Shown here: piece after piece, positions 1 through 10,960 of the stretch | Layout: each line of letters begins with the position of its first letter | Position numbering within the stretch: the stretch's first letter is position 1 | Assembly (NCBI GenBank): GCA_022496805.1 | Contig: CM040107.1 | Coordinates: forward strand, 10,188,501 to 10,252,500 | Reading direction: 5' to 3' | From: Pohlia nutans | Lineage: Eukaryota > Streptophyta > Bryopsida > Bryales > Mniaceae | Length of the DNA stretch: 64,000 nt | Position numbers and translations under genes: made by a program | Notes under the pieces: generated by a model | Seen by the model: only the letters and a program-made list of their open reading frames with translations | Told to the model about the DNA's origin: nothing | Databases searched by the model: none

Positions 1-1280
1 GGCATCGTTACCGGTTTCCGAGCAGTCGTCCGAGTCGGGAGTGTAGCTGCTGGGTAGGGAGGCTGCTGCTGCGTCTGAGCTGCAGGTGCCGAATAGCCTA
101 TCGACCGAGGGTTGTATAGTGCACATTGGTCGAGAACATGACCATAGTCGCCACAAGATGTACACATAGGTACGGTGGGTTGGTACTGGGTCACAGTCGG
201 TAGGACTGGTGGCTGGGAGGCTACCGGTCAGGTGTATGGCTTTTGTGGCATGGGCCTATTATGCGTCTGTGAAAACGATGGTTGATTGATAGGTTGCATC
301 ATAGGAATGCCTATCGCTGGTTGAGTTTGGTAACCAGGTGGTAGACTAGTCCGAGGGGTCGACACTCTGGGGGTTGTAGTGTGAGTTACCCTCGGCTGAT
401 CTATGTATTGAAAATTTGGCTCATGAATATGAGTGCGAATATTCGGGAGACTGAGTCGAGTAACAACTTGGTCGACTGGTTGGTTGGAGTGATAGATCTG
501 TCTGATCCTATCGACTTAGTAATTATCAAAGTCGTCTATGTCGGTCGAGTATGAGTTGTCGGTACCTGGGGATCCGGGTCGACTATTCATTTGACCATGA
601 GAACTGGGTTCCTGGCGGAATGTAGGCGACTGGTCCGGTCAACCTGGTTGCGATTCCGAGTGTAGTTGCTCAGATGTCGGGTTCTGGCTAGATAAAAGAT
701 CGGCCAGTTGGGAGTCCAATTCATCCCTATTACGACGTAGTTGGTCTATTTCTAACTGTCGTTGATATGAAATGATGGGAGGTTCGGTAGCGTACCTTAC
801 TAGTCGTTGATGCGCACTGGAAGGTCGTTCCAGTAAGTCGAGCGGGTCGTCCAGGAGCCTTCGTAGAGAAGTCGGGTTTGACCTTGTCTGAAACGCCACA
901 GTCGGGCGGGTCTGATGATTCGTGGTGTACATGGTTGGTAGAATCGCCAGGGGTTGGGTTGGCATATTTGGGATGCCGCGTCCCATTGGTACCGAATTTT
1001 CGTGAAAAATGGTACCTTCCGGGGTATTCATCCTTCCCTGTGTGAACTCCATGTAGTGTTGTAAAGACGGGTCGGTAGAAGTCGATGCTGCGACTTGCCT
1101 CCGAATCTCGTATGTTGGTCGGGGATCTATTCCCGTGGTAGTCTCATGGACTACTGTCGGTGGAACGATCTCCGACTGTAAATTTTGCCATTCTCTGTGA
1201 AAACGTGGGTTAGAGAGCTGGTCGGCAGTTACTTCGTCTGCTAAGAGAGAACCGGTAGCTCGTGTACTAAGTCGTTCCAT
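1..1280 (-). pseudogene. Gag polyprotein of Element A (decayed, 3' end outside window)
   Basis: Structural Gag precursor. The frame opens with a true ATG at 1278-1280 (MERLSTRATGS) and stays in one frame to the window edge, but has in-frame stops at 639-641 (TGA), 516-518 (TAA) and 228-230 (TGA). A CX2CX4HX4C zinc knuckle (C-T-S-C, H, C) is readable at 121-164, the nucleic-acid-binding signature of retroviral-type Gag. Between ATG and knuckle the protein is rich in Pro, Gln, Thr and Arg. Element D has the same N-terminus and keeps CGA at 42118-42120 where this copy has TGA at 639-641, so that stop is a C-to-T change. Not expected to make full-length protein. Confidence 0.75.
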
Positions 1281-1744
1281 ACTAGCGACGCGGCAGTTAT
1301 CGGATCTAGATCTGGATCAGGGATTTAGATCCGACTCTGCTAGGTAGGTCGGGCTCTGAGATTCGTTTGGCTAGTCTTTTGTGCTGGCCTAGTCGGTTGC
1401 ACTGTGGCACTATAAGCTTTGTTCACAGACTGCACTTACAGATTCTTGGTCAGTAGCATTTATCGACTGTTGACCACCTTCGTCGACTGTTACACAGAAG
1501 GATCTCCGAGGCGCTTTTCGGCTACTCGGGCTCTGGATTTTTTTCAAGACATATGATTTTCGTGTAGGAAGCAGATGGCTGCTGTTTCCTAGGGACGTAT
1601 AGCGCCTTAGCGATAGGTGACAGGATCGACTAGGATCTAGATCTGGATCGACCAGGATTTGGATTTGGATCTAGATCTAAATCTGGATCTGACTAGCCCA
1701 ACAGAAAGACTAGCGTCTGAGCTGAACTTCGCATGGTCGCCAAA

Positions 1745-2272
1745 TGTTAAGGGGGTTTTCTAAGAACCGACCTTAAACGAATGGAGCTACTCCGCCCAAG
1801 ACTATTCCACTCTAGACTAGTTTCTAGGGATTGAGAGGAGTAGTAAGAGGTTTCTACTTTGAAGAATGAACTGTCGGCTAAGGAAAAGCACCAGTATGCT
1901 AGTAACTCGACTCCTGCATACCCACAAACTATTGCAACTATCCAAGATACAACCACAAGGAATGATTCAAGAGCAGGAATCAACAGTAGTCTAACATACT
2001 AGTGCGCACAAGAAGAGCTTAAGACAAGAATGAAGTACAATTGGGGTTGCCAAAAAGATGTACAAATGGTATAGCAACAACTCTCTCGAAGAGAGTGAAG
2101 GTACATATAGGAGACTAGTCTGACAGTGTGTCAGACTGGTCGACCGGAAAAGTCGGGTCGACCAGTCTGTACCAGCCTGTACTGCCATGTGTCTCCTGCT
2201 GGGTCTATTCCTGCCGGGTATAGACTAGCCTACTCTTAGCCTAAGGGAATATCAACTAATATTCGGTTAATA
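1745..2272 (-). repeat. 5' LTR of Element A, with adjoining primer-binding-like site
   Basis: On the plus strand the LTR begins TGTTAAGG at 1745 and ends near GGTTAA at 2270, matching in reverse the 528-bp LTR at 40486-41013. The inner flank 1731-1744 reads, on the minus strand, TTTGGCGACCATG, the same as inside the Element D LTR, so it is the likely primer binding site. A strong hairpin (arms 2132-2145 and 2156-2169) and a second short one just before it are present. A TATATG-type promoter motif lies near 2104. Confidence 0.9.
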
Positions 2273-2279
2273 GCCTGTA

Positions 2280-4296
2280 TGCCATGCTCGTGGCCGAGGA
2301 CGACCAGCAGCCCCCTTCACAAAAATGTATTCAAATACAATTAATTCTTAAGAAAAACCTCCGTGGTAAATCCAAGGCTCGTGACAGCCCTTGGGTGCAG
2401 TTAGCTCATCATGCTCATGGTCGAGGACGACTTGCAGCCCCCCTACATACAATAATATTCAAACACTTGTCTAACAAAAAAAAAAACCTCCGTGGTAAAT
2501 CCAAGGATTGTGAGAGCCCTTGGGTGCAGCCATCTTGTCATGCTTGTGACCAAGGACGAGCTATAGACCCCATACAAAAAAATATTTAGACATTTGACTT
2601 ACTAAAGAAAAACCTCTGTGGCAATTCCAAAGATCGTGAGGGCAGTTTGGGTGCAGCTAGCATGTGAGGCTCGTGGCCGGGGACGACCAGCAGCTTCCTA
2701 CATACAAAAAAAATTTTCACACTTGACTTACAAAAAAAAATACCTCCGTGGTAAATCTGTGGATTGTGAAAGCCCTAGGGTGCATCGAGCATGTCATGCT
2801 CGTGGCCGAGGACGACCAGCAGCCCCAAACACTCAAAAATATTCAAACACTTTACTTACAAAAAAGAAACCTCCGTGGTAAATCTAACGTTTGTGACAGC
2901 CCTTAAGTGCTGCTTGTATGTCATACTCGTGGCCAAGGACGACCAGTAGCCTGCCACATACAGAAATATTTACACACTTGACTCACAGAAGAAAAACCTC
3001 CGTGGTAATTCCAAGGCTCGTAACAGACCTTGGGAGCAGCCAACATATCATGCTTGTGGCCGAGGACAACTAGTTGCGTCTCCACACACAATAATATTCA
3101 AACACTTGACTAACAGAAAAAAAGCCTCCGTCGTAAATCCTAGGCTCGTAAGAGCCCTTGGGTGTAGCCAGCATGTCATGCTCGTGGCCGATGACAACTA
3201 ACAGCCCCCCACACACAAAAGTATTCAAACACAAGTAATTCTTTAAAAAAACCTCCGTGGTAAATCCAAGGATAGTGAGAGCCGTTGGGTGCAGCCAGCT
3301 CGTCATGCTCGTTGCCGACGACAACCAACTGCCCCTCACACTCAAAAATATTCAAACACTTGACTTACAAAAAAAAACCTCCGTGGTAAATCCAAGGCTC
3401 GTGGTAGCCCTTCGATAAAGCCAGCATGTCATGCTCGTGGCCGAGGACAACCAGTTGCCCCCCACATACAAAAATATTTACACACTTGACTAACCAAAAG
3501 AAAAACCTCGGTGGTAAATCCAAGGCTCGTGAGAGCCCTTGGCTGCAGCCAGCATTTCATGCTCGTGGTCGAGGACAACCAGCAGCCCCCAACACTCAAA
3601 AATATTCAGACACTTGACTAACAAAAAAAAAACCTCCATGGTAAATCCAAGGATCGTGAAAGCCCTTGAGTGCAACCAACATCTCATCCTCGTGGCCGAG
3701 GACGACTAACAAGCCGCCACACACAGAAGTATTCAATCACAACTCACTCTTTAAAAAATCCTCCGTGGTAAATCCAAGGTTCGTGACAGCCCTGAGGTGC
3801 AGCCAGCTCATCATGCTCGTGGCCGAGGACGACCGACAGCCCCCCCGCATACAAAAAAATTAATTCACTTGACTTACAAATTTTTTTTTTGTGGTAAATC
3901 CAAAGTTTGTGATAGCCTATGGGTGCAGCCAGCTCGTCATGGTTTTTGCTAAGGACGACCAACAGCCCCCCACACACAAAAGTATTCAAACACAACTCAC
4001 TCTTTAAAAAATCCTTCGTGGCAATTCCAATGTTCGTCACTGCCTATAGGTTCACCCTGCTCGTTATGCTTGTGGCCGAAGCCACCAGCAGTACGTGAAG
4101 TGTTTGAATATTTTTGTGTGCGGGGGGCTGTTGGTCGTCCTCCGCCACGAGCATGACATGTTGGCTGCATCCAAAGGCTATCACAAACCTTAGAATTACC
4201 ATAGAAGATTTTTTTTGTGGGTCATGTGTGTAAATATTTTTGTGTGTTGGGGGCTGTTGGTCGTCCTTGGCCACGAGCATGACATGCTAGCTGCAT
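2280..4296. repeat. ~128-bp tandem repeat array with orientation switch
   Basis: About 15 direct copies of a ~125-130 bp unit. Landmarks in each are CATGCTCGTGGCCGAGGACG, an A-rich tract, then CCTCCGTGGTAAATCCAAGG and a CCCTTGGGTGCAGCCAGC segment. Copies begin near 2284, 2409, 2538, 2665, 2788, 2915, 3048, 3176, 3303, 3427, 3558, 3686, 3812, 3937 and 4065. From about 4100 to 4296 the same unit runs in reverse complement, so the array folds back on itself. Short ORFs in it on both strands are repeat by-products. The unit is not recognised. Confidence 0.9.
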
Positions 4297-4442
4297 TTTA
4301 AGGGGGTTTTCTAGGAACCGACCTTAAACGAATGAGACTACTCCTCGAAAGACTATTCTACTCTAGACTAGTCACTAGAGATTGAGAGGAGTAGTAAGAG
4401 GTTTCTAACGAAGGAGAATGTACTGTCGACTAGGAAAAAGCA
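4296..4442 (-). repeat. 3' LTR of Element B, left fragment
   Basis: Matches the first ~145 bp of the Element A LTR (TTAAGGGGGTTTTCTAGGAAC onward) up to GGAAAAAGCA at 4442, where similarity stops abruptly. It resumes at 14747 with GAAAAAGCACTAG. The first base pair of the LTR is TT instead of TG. The left flank is the inverted part of the 128-bp array. Confidence 0.85.
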
Positions 4443-5045
4443 TGGACGAGGATGGTGTGCGCGCGGGGAGCGGGGAGCGGTGAGCAGTGAGCGGAGAAAT
4501 GTGGGATTACGAGCAAGAATTTCAGGTCAACCGTGGTCAACGACACTATAATTAGTAAATATTCGAATATTCGGATATTTTTAGTAAATTTTTGGACCTA
4601 TGACCGTGGAATATTTGGTACCTATTACCGTGGTTTAGGCTCAATTGTTCAGGGATAAAGGCACATTAAAGGCACACTCTGTCTCTATAACCATTGTAAT
4701 TAGACCCAAATCCGCGGTTTTAGGTAAAAAGAGATTGTTATTTCAGCGTCTTATTAGGGGCCAATCCACTTGTTTCAACATAATTATTTGAAATGCATAG
4801 CAATTTTAGCGTTTAGACCAGTTTGGGTACAAGATAGAAAAAAAACCAGAGTTTAGGGTTTAGGGTTTCGTAAATAATATAACATGATTTTCAAAACTGC
4901 AGTAATGGCCCTTTTAGTCTCACTACAATTTCATTGATTTGGAGAGTGAACATGTCAACAATGGAACCAACAACATTTTTGTATCCTAGGATGTTGGATG
5001 AGTCAACAATCCACTCTCAAGAACTAGCTTAACTTCGTTGAAGCT
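4443..5045. other. Left terminal region of the composite insertion, no gene
   Basis: Begins with GC-rich GAGCGG and GTGAGC repeats (4458-4496), then AT-rich DNA with ATATTCG-type palindromic runs (4555-4580) and a short plant telomere-type run at about 4853-4868. No coding signal seen. Confidence 0.5.
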
Positions 5046-5049
5046 ATGA

Positions 5050-6337
5050 GTGGGTGCATGTATGAAGGCATCTACATCAGCATCAAACCCACAAACGACC
5101 GTGAAGACAAAATAGAGATGTTTGCAGTGAGCCTATTGGATGCGTCCTTCCTTTGCCTTAGTCAGTATCTCCTTGAAATAAGGACAGGAGCAGTCTGGAA
5201 ATTGGGAAATTGTGAAAAGGTACTGCTGAGTTGTCGAAGGCGTACCCGCGAATCCAACGTGACGATGCAACCCAGGGCACGAATTGGAACCATGTCTACC
5301 TTCCTTATGCAACCTTTGAATGCTGCAGCGCTCGCACAGTTGTTGGCTTGCTTGATGGATGGGCTCTTCTTGTTGCGGCGGACATTCTTGCCATGACGTC
5401 GCTTGGGAACTACAGCTGGGAAAGCTGGGGTTACATATGTTGACAAGTCGACGGGGAGAGGGTGGTCTTGGAAGAGCCTTCGCGGCGATATGACCTCTCG
5501 ATGTGGAAGTCGACAGAAGGAGTTCACTACACGTGCTTCTCCACCAAATTTTTGCCTCTCGCAATATCGTCTCGGTAAGCTCTAATCTTGAAATGGTGGT
5601 CGTGAGTTCCAAGATGAACACAAGCTCTAGTCATGCTGTCTTTACCAAGCATGTAATAAATTTTGGCATCACAAGTTGCAAGGCATGAAGGAAGAACCTT
5701 ACAACATTTGCAAATCAGAATGGATCATTTGGGAGGAATAGATCCCACGTCAAAAATAGAGGATAATATTCCATCCCACTCAGTTTCATTAACCGCTGCC
5801 GTGCGGTGCACTTCGGTTAGAAAATTGCAATGGACATTTTCACATCGCAAATGACCACAACTAGAGGAGGTACGGAAAATCAAACCTAAATTGTTGACTA
5901 TGTTGGACGTGTGAGTACGGGTCCATACATGCCCGTCATAGTATTTGTCCATGGCACGGAGTTGCCTGGTCTGCTGGGTTTTGAAGAAGAACCCATCAAA
6001 GGGAACTCGAAGATGATATCTCCATTGTACTGGGGCGGGAGGAACTCAACTCGCTTGATGATGTAGAGTTGTAGTCAAACTTCTTAAACATATTCCTAGA
6101 GCCCTTTCTATCCAATAGCAATTTCAGGCACTCTACGACATTATGATTTGCAGGCAGAGAAAGCGGCGTGGGCAGCTTACTGGTGGACGGACAGCTGCGT
6201 GCAGAAGATTGAGGATTAGGCTGAGGATGAAGAATAAGATCGTGATCTACATTCTCTAGGACTTCATCTTCGCTGAGTTCATAAATTATCTCTAAGCCTG
6301 GCTCAATTTTCATGCAAGCTAAGACAGTTGTTTGCAT
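5050..6337 (-). pseudogene. Decayed Mutator-like transposase-related protein with SWIM zinc finger
   Basis: Broken minus-strand reading in three blocks. Block 1 (6337-5996) starts at an ATG just after a telobox-like motif and is acidic and Ser/Pro-rich. Block 2 (5952-5725) has spaced cysteines (C-G-H-L-R-C-E-N-V-H-C) suggesting an N-terminal zinc domain. Block 3 (5621-5050) ends in a SWIM-like finger: D-C-S-C-P at 5184-5195, then C-K-H-L-Y-F at about 5109-5126, with an in-frame TAG between the two halves. SWIM fingers are typical near the C-terminus of MuDR/MULE transposases. The DDE catalytic part is not visible. Frameshifts separate the blocks, so this is a relic. SWIM is also found in other proteins. 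Confidence 0.5.
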
Positions 6338-6347
6338 AGTTTAGGGT

Positions 6348-6656
6348 TTAGGATGACTCTCTTGGAGTCAAAAGTTCGGTGGATGTGCCCATAAAGCAAT
6401 CCATGAGACCGTAAGCTCTATATCTACCCGGCCTAAGTAACCAGACTTTTCCATCTTCTGTAACTGTTGAGAGCTGCCTAACGGTGTGCGTAAGTTGACC
6501 AGACTCAGAATCAAAGACCTCTTCATCTACATGCATCGTTGTTGCGAGAAATTGAAAGGTCAAACTTAAACTGAACGTAGAGACATATGCAAATTCATCG
6601 TCTCCTATTAGGAAGGATGTAGGAACGCCTGCACCTTCGACTCGAATGAATGCCAT
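6348..6656 (-). CDS. Hypothetical 102-residue ORF upstream of the SWIM relic
   Basis: Opens with a genuine ATG (6654-6656) and has balanced composition (MAFIRVEGAGVPTSFLIGDD at the start; no membrane span or known motif recognised). It ends 10 bp before the first block of the SWIM-domain relic but in a different frame, with a telobox-like motif (6338-6353) between them. It could be the first part of the same ancestral gene or an unrelated small ORF. Not recognised. Confidence 0.3.
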   Translation of the reverse strand: MAFIRVEGAGVPTSFLIGDDEFAYVSTFSLSLTFQFLATTMHVDEEVFDSESGQLTHTVRQLSTVTEDGKVWLLRPGRYRAYGLMDCFMGTSTELLTPRESS

Positions 6657-6659
6657 GAT

Positions 6660-7880
6660 CTACTCCCGGAGCAATACAAACTCAAAACGTTCTATGCAAT
6701 ATCGATTGAGATCGAGCATTTGAGAAAATTTGCTTAAATGCAAAATAATTGAGAGGTAGTGCCCACTTAAACTATATTCAGAGAAGAACGTTAAAATCTA
6801 GATCTGCTTTTCTGGAAGAGCCCGTGTCATAGTACTGTTAGATGTAGGGTATGTAGAAATGGATAATATTATAGTGCCTTTGTTGTCTTCAGAGATAGAC
6901 TGCAATTGGAAGGGTCTATGTACACTGCCAGGGTCTTGGAGTATGGCAACGTTGTCACTGAGCAAGGATTGCAGACAATTCCAGAGACCATGGAGGAGAC
7001 GCCGACATACAGGACTTCACAACAGAGCAATCAACCCTCTATTAGTGAAGACGGGGAAAGCGATTTCGAGGAAGAGAAGCAAGATGTCGAGGTGAATTCT
7101 GTCAGCCTTATTTCACAATCCTGAGTATCATTTTTAATTTCTCGTATCACTCATACCTCAACCCTGGTCTAAATCCAACCCTTTGTTTAGGCTATTGTCT
7201 TGGTCCTCTACCTCCTATCCTCGTCGTCCTCACCTAGGTTGTAGTGTTTGAGGTGACCCCGTCGGGCAATGTCGCCTAAACTCTAAACCGTCTTTGTCCT
7301 GGCTGTGTCCGTCCTCATCGGCCTAGTTGTCTTCGCCCTTGCCGTTTTCACCTTGGCCGTCCTTGTCCTCGCCGTTTTTGCCCTGGCCGTCGCCTAAGCG
7401 TCCTGTTCGCCGTGGTCCTGACCGTCGTCTTCGCCGTGACACTGACCGTCGTCTTCACCGTGCCCTGACCGTCACCTTCGCTCTTGATGTCTTTGTAGTA
7501 GCCCTCGTCCTCTTCATTGCCTTGGCTGTGCTCTTTCCGTCTAGTCTTTCCTAGACTCTAATCTCGTGATATGATCAGGGTGTAGGGTTTGCATTTTCAA
7601 TTGCATGCTCTAGAGCAATTTCTTGCTATCGAATGGGATCTTGATTGTGCAGGTGCATGAACTAAGGTATTACTAGGTTGTGCCTTGAATGTCCCAAATG
7701 GAGATTTCATCAGACAGAGGTCCTGGACGTTGAGGCAAATAAGGAGGGAAGAGTAGAGGAGGTACAAAGCGTGCAAGTAGAAAATGAGACGACGTAGGAT
7801 TCTGTGGTGGTGCTTAACGTTGTGGTGTAGGTAGAGGACAATGTGCAACAAGGTACAATCCTAAATTTCTTGCACACTAA
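6660..7880. other. Spacer with a low-complexity GTCCTCGCCGT-rich tract
   Basis: 6660-7200 shows nothing convincing; the short ORFs at 6859-7124 overlap each other in two frames. From about 7195 to 7560 the sequence becomes a degenerate pyrimidine-rich repeat of GTCCTCGCC/GTCTTCGCCGTG words that resembles the satellite arm starting at 7880. Confidence 0.4.
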
Positions 7881-8850
7881 CTCAACTTGTGCCGGCCACC
7901 TACTTCGTGGTTTTAGAAATCTCCCTCGTCATTGTGCCCTTGGTCCTTGACACCATCGTCATCACCCTCGTCATCTTGTTCGCCTTGGCCCTCGTGATAG
8001 CCCTAGCCCTGGTCGTGATGATCTCCCTCGTTGTTGTAGTGTTCCTGGCACTCGTGTAGTAATCACCCTCGATGTTGTGATGGCCGTGGCCTTCGTCCTG
8101 GCCTTGGCACTTTGTTCCATGGCCGGTGCGGGCCACCCACTTCTTGGTATGGTATTCACCTTCGTCAGCGTGCCCATGGCCCTCTACACCATGGTCATCA
8201 GCCTCGTCATCGTGTTTGCCCCGGCCGTCGTGATAGCCCTGGCCCTGGTCGTGATAATCTCCCTCGTCGATGTAGTGTTCTTGGTCCTCGTGTGGTGAAC
8301 ACCCTCGAGGTCGTGATGGCTGTAGCTATCGTCGTAGCCCTAGCAGTACTCACCATAGCCGGTGCCGGCCACCCCTTTCTTGGCATGGTGTTCATCCTCG
8401 TCATCGTGCCCATGGCCCTTGACACCATCGTAATCATGCTCATCATCGTGTTCGCCTTGGCCCTCCTGATCGCCCTAGCCCTGGTCGTAGTGATCTACCT
8501 CGTCGTCGTGGTGTTTATAGTCCTTGTGTAGTGATCACCCTGAAGGTCATGATCGCCGTGGCTATCGTCGTCGCCCTAGCACTTGGCACCATGATCGGCA
8601 CAAACCACCCTCTCCATGCCCCTTCTGATGATCATCCTCGTTGACGTGATGGTCGTGGCCCTTATCATAGCCGAGGCCCTTCGTACCACGGCCGGTGCCA
8701 ACCACCCTCTTCATGTCCTTGTGGTGATTATCCTCGTCGTGGTGGTGGTTGTGGCTCTCGTCATGGCCCTGACCGCTACCGGCCACCCTCTCCCTTGCAC
8801 TGGCCACCCTCTCCCTTGCACTGGCCATCCTCTCCCGGGACTAGCTTCAG
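7880..8850 (+). repeat. Left arm of inverted satellite: ~235-bp GC-rich tandem units
   Basis: Units repeat with landmarks GCCGGTGCCGGCCACCC, CTTGGCATGGTGTTCACC, CGTCATCGTGCCCATGGCCC and GGTCGTGATGATCTCCCTCG. Landmark starts near 7888, 8118, 8358 and 8597 give a period of about 235 bp. The same units occur in reverse complement at 10960-12050. Open frames across it encode only runs of Val, Ala, Leu and Ile and occur on both strands, so they are repeat by-products and not membrane proteins. Confidence 0.85.
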
Positions 8851-10012
8851 GACCCCAGCCGGTGCCGGCCAACCCTCTTACAATAAAATTAAGGGCACCT
8901 TCCAGACCCCAGTCGGTGCCGGTCGACCCCTTTAGAATAATTTTATTGGCTCATAAGGACCCCAACCGGTGCCGGCCGCCCTCCTTACAATAATTTTAAG
9001 GGCTCATAAGGACCCCAGCCGGTGCCGGCCGACCCCCTTATAATAATTTTAAGGGCACCTTCCAGACCCCAGCCGGTGCCGGCCGACCCCCTTACAATAA
9101 TTTTAAGGGCTCCTTCCAGACCCCAGTCGGTGCCGGTCAACACCTTACAATAATTTGAAGGGCTCATAAGGACCCCAGCCGGTGCCGGCCCACCCCCTTA
9201 CAATAATTTTAAGGGCACCTTCCAGACCCCAGCCGGTGCCGGCCGACCCTCTTACAATAAAATTAAGGGCACCTTCCAGACCCCAGTCGGTGCCGGCCGA
9301 CCCCTTTACAATAATTGTAAGGGCTCATAAGGACCCCAACCGGTGCCGGCCGATCCCCTTACAATAATTTTAAGGGCACCTTCCAGACCCCAGCCGGTGC
9401 CGGCTGACCCCCTTATAATGATTTTAAGGGCACCTCCTAGACCCAAGCCGGTGCCGACCGAACCCCTTACAATAATTTTAAGGGCTCCTTCCAGACCCCA
9501 GTCGGTGCCGGCCAACCCCATACAATAATTTGAAAGGCTCATAAGTACCCCAGCCGGTGCCGGCCCACCCCTTTACAATAATTTTAAGGGCACCTTCCAG
9601 ACCCCAACCGGTGCCGGCCAACTCCTTTACAATAATTATAAGGGCTCCTTAGGACCCCAGCCGATGCCGGCCGACCTCCTTATAATAATTCTAAGGGCTC
9701 ATAAAGACCCCAGCCGGTGCCGGCTGACCCTGCTATAACAAATTTAAACGCTCATAAGGACCCCAGCCGGTGCCGGCCGACCCCCTACAACACTTTTAAG
9801 GGCTCATATGGACCCCAGCCGGTGCCGGCCGACCCCCAACAACACTTTTAAGGGCTTATATGGACCCCAGCCGGTGCCGGCCAACCCCCTACAACACTTT
9901 TAAGGGCTCATATGGACCCCAGCCGGTGCTGGCCGACCCCCTACAAGAATTTTAAGGGCTCAAAAGGACACCAGCCGATGCCGGCCGACCCCCTACAACA
10001 CTTTTAAGGGCT
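8850..10012 (+). repeat. ~53-bp tandem array, about 22 units
   Basis: The unit contains ACCCCAGCCGGTGCCGGCC, GACCCCCTTACAATAATTTT and AAGGGCTCATAAGG (or a CACCTTCCAG variant). Twenty-two GGTGCCGG-type cores are counted between 8862 and 9979, giving a period near 53 bp. The core CCGGTGCCGG is a near-palindrome. Frames through it give a Pro/Val-rich repeat peptide on both strands; I treat this as noncoding satellite. Confidence 0.9.
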
Positions 10013-10960
10013 CAAAATATACCCTTGGAAAGGTAATTTTGAGACCTTTCCAACGGCATATTACGCACTCCGAGATTCCAAAAATTGCAGTTGTTACACC
10101 TCGATGAAACTCGAGCAGCGTCAAACTTGAAAACTGTCAAACTTATCATGGCAGCTTCAGCACCCCAGCCGGTGCCGGCCAACCCCCTGCAACAATTTTA
10201 GGGCTCATAATATACCATTGGAAAGGTAATTTTGAGACCTTTCCAACGGTATATTACGCACTCCGAGATTCCAAAAATTGCAGTTGTTACACCTCGATGA
10301 AACTTCAGCAGCGCCAAACTTGAAAATTGTCAAACTTGTCATGGCAGCTTCAGGACCCCAGCTGGTGCCGGCCGACCCTACATTAATTTTGAGGGCTCAT
10401 AATATACCATTGGAAAGGTAATTTCGAGACCTTTCCAATGGTATATTACGCACTCCGAGATTCCAAAAATTGCAGTTGTTACACCTCGATGAAACTTCAG
10501 CAGCGCCAAACTTGAAAATTGTCAAACTTGTCATGGCAGCTTCAGGACCCCAGCCGGTGCCGGCCGACCCTACATTAATTTTGAGGGCTCAAAACATACC
10601 ATTGGAAAGGTAATTTCGAGACCTTTCCAACGGTATATTACACACTCCAAGATTCCAAAAATTGCAGTTGTTACACCTCGATGAAACTCGAGCAGCGTCA
10701 AACTTGAAAATTGTCAGACTTATCATGGCAGTTTCAGACCCCAGCCGGTGCTGGCGGACCCTACAACAGTTTTAAGGGCTGATAATATACCATTGGAAAG
10801 GTAATTTCGAGACCTTTCCAACGGTATATTACATGCTCCGAGATTCCAAAAATTGAAGTTACTACACCACACTGAAACTCTAGTAGGGTCAAAGTTGAAA
10901 ATTCTCAAACTTGTCATGGCACCTTTGGAACCCCAGCCGGCGCTGGCCACGCTTTCCATG
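10006..10960 (+). repeat. ~192-bp tandem array, five units, each embedding one 53-bp core
   Basis: Units start with AGGGCTCATAATATACC at about 10006, 10199, 10391, 10584 and 10776. Each contains GGAAAGGTAATTTCGAGACC, CACTCCGAGATTCCAAAAAT, TGCAGTTGTTACACCTCGAT and a CAGCCGGTGCCGGCC core copied from the neighbouring 53-bp array. It therefore looks like a higher-order derivative in which a longer sequence was inserted between 53-bp units. No gene. Confidence 0.9.

Larger units (their letters stand above)
1..2272 (-). mobile_element. Element A: Ty3/Gypsy-type LTR retrotransposon, 5' part only
   Basis: The 5' LTR lies at 1745-2272 and the internal region reads leftwards off the window edge. Seen: an LTR nearly identical to those of Element D, a primer-binding-like site directly inside it, and a gag frame ending in a zinc knuckle. 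Protease, reverse transcriptase and integrase would lie beyond position 1. The outer LTR end reads GGTTAATA rather than GGTTAACA, so the terminal dinucleotide has decayed or been lost where the LTR meets the tandem array at 2280. Same family as Elements B and D by LTR and gag similarity. Confidence 0.85.

Noticed and set aside
8077..8531. Hydrophobic ORFs (Val/Ala/Leu/Ile runs) that look like membrane proteins
   Set aside because: They read through 235-bp satellite units, occur on both strands and in the inverted arm, and have no start-site or codon signal.
8616..9542. Pro/Val/Arg repeat proteins over the 53-bp array
   Set aside because: Both strands give open frames because the unit length varies around 53 bp and lacks stops; this is satellite, not a repeat protein gene.
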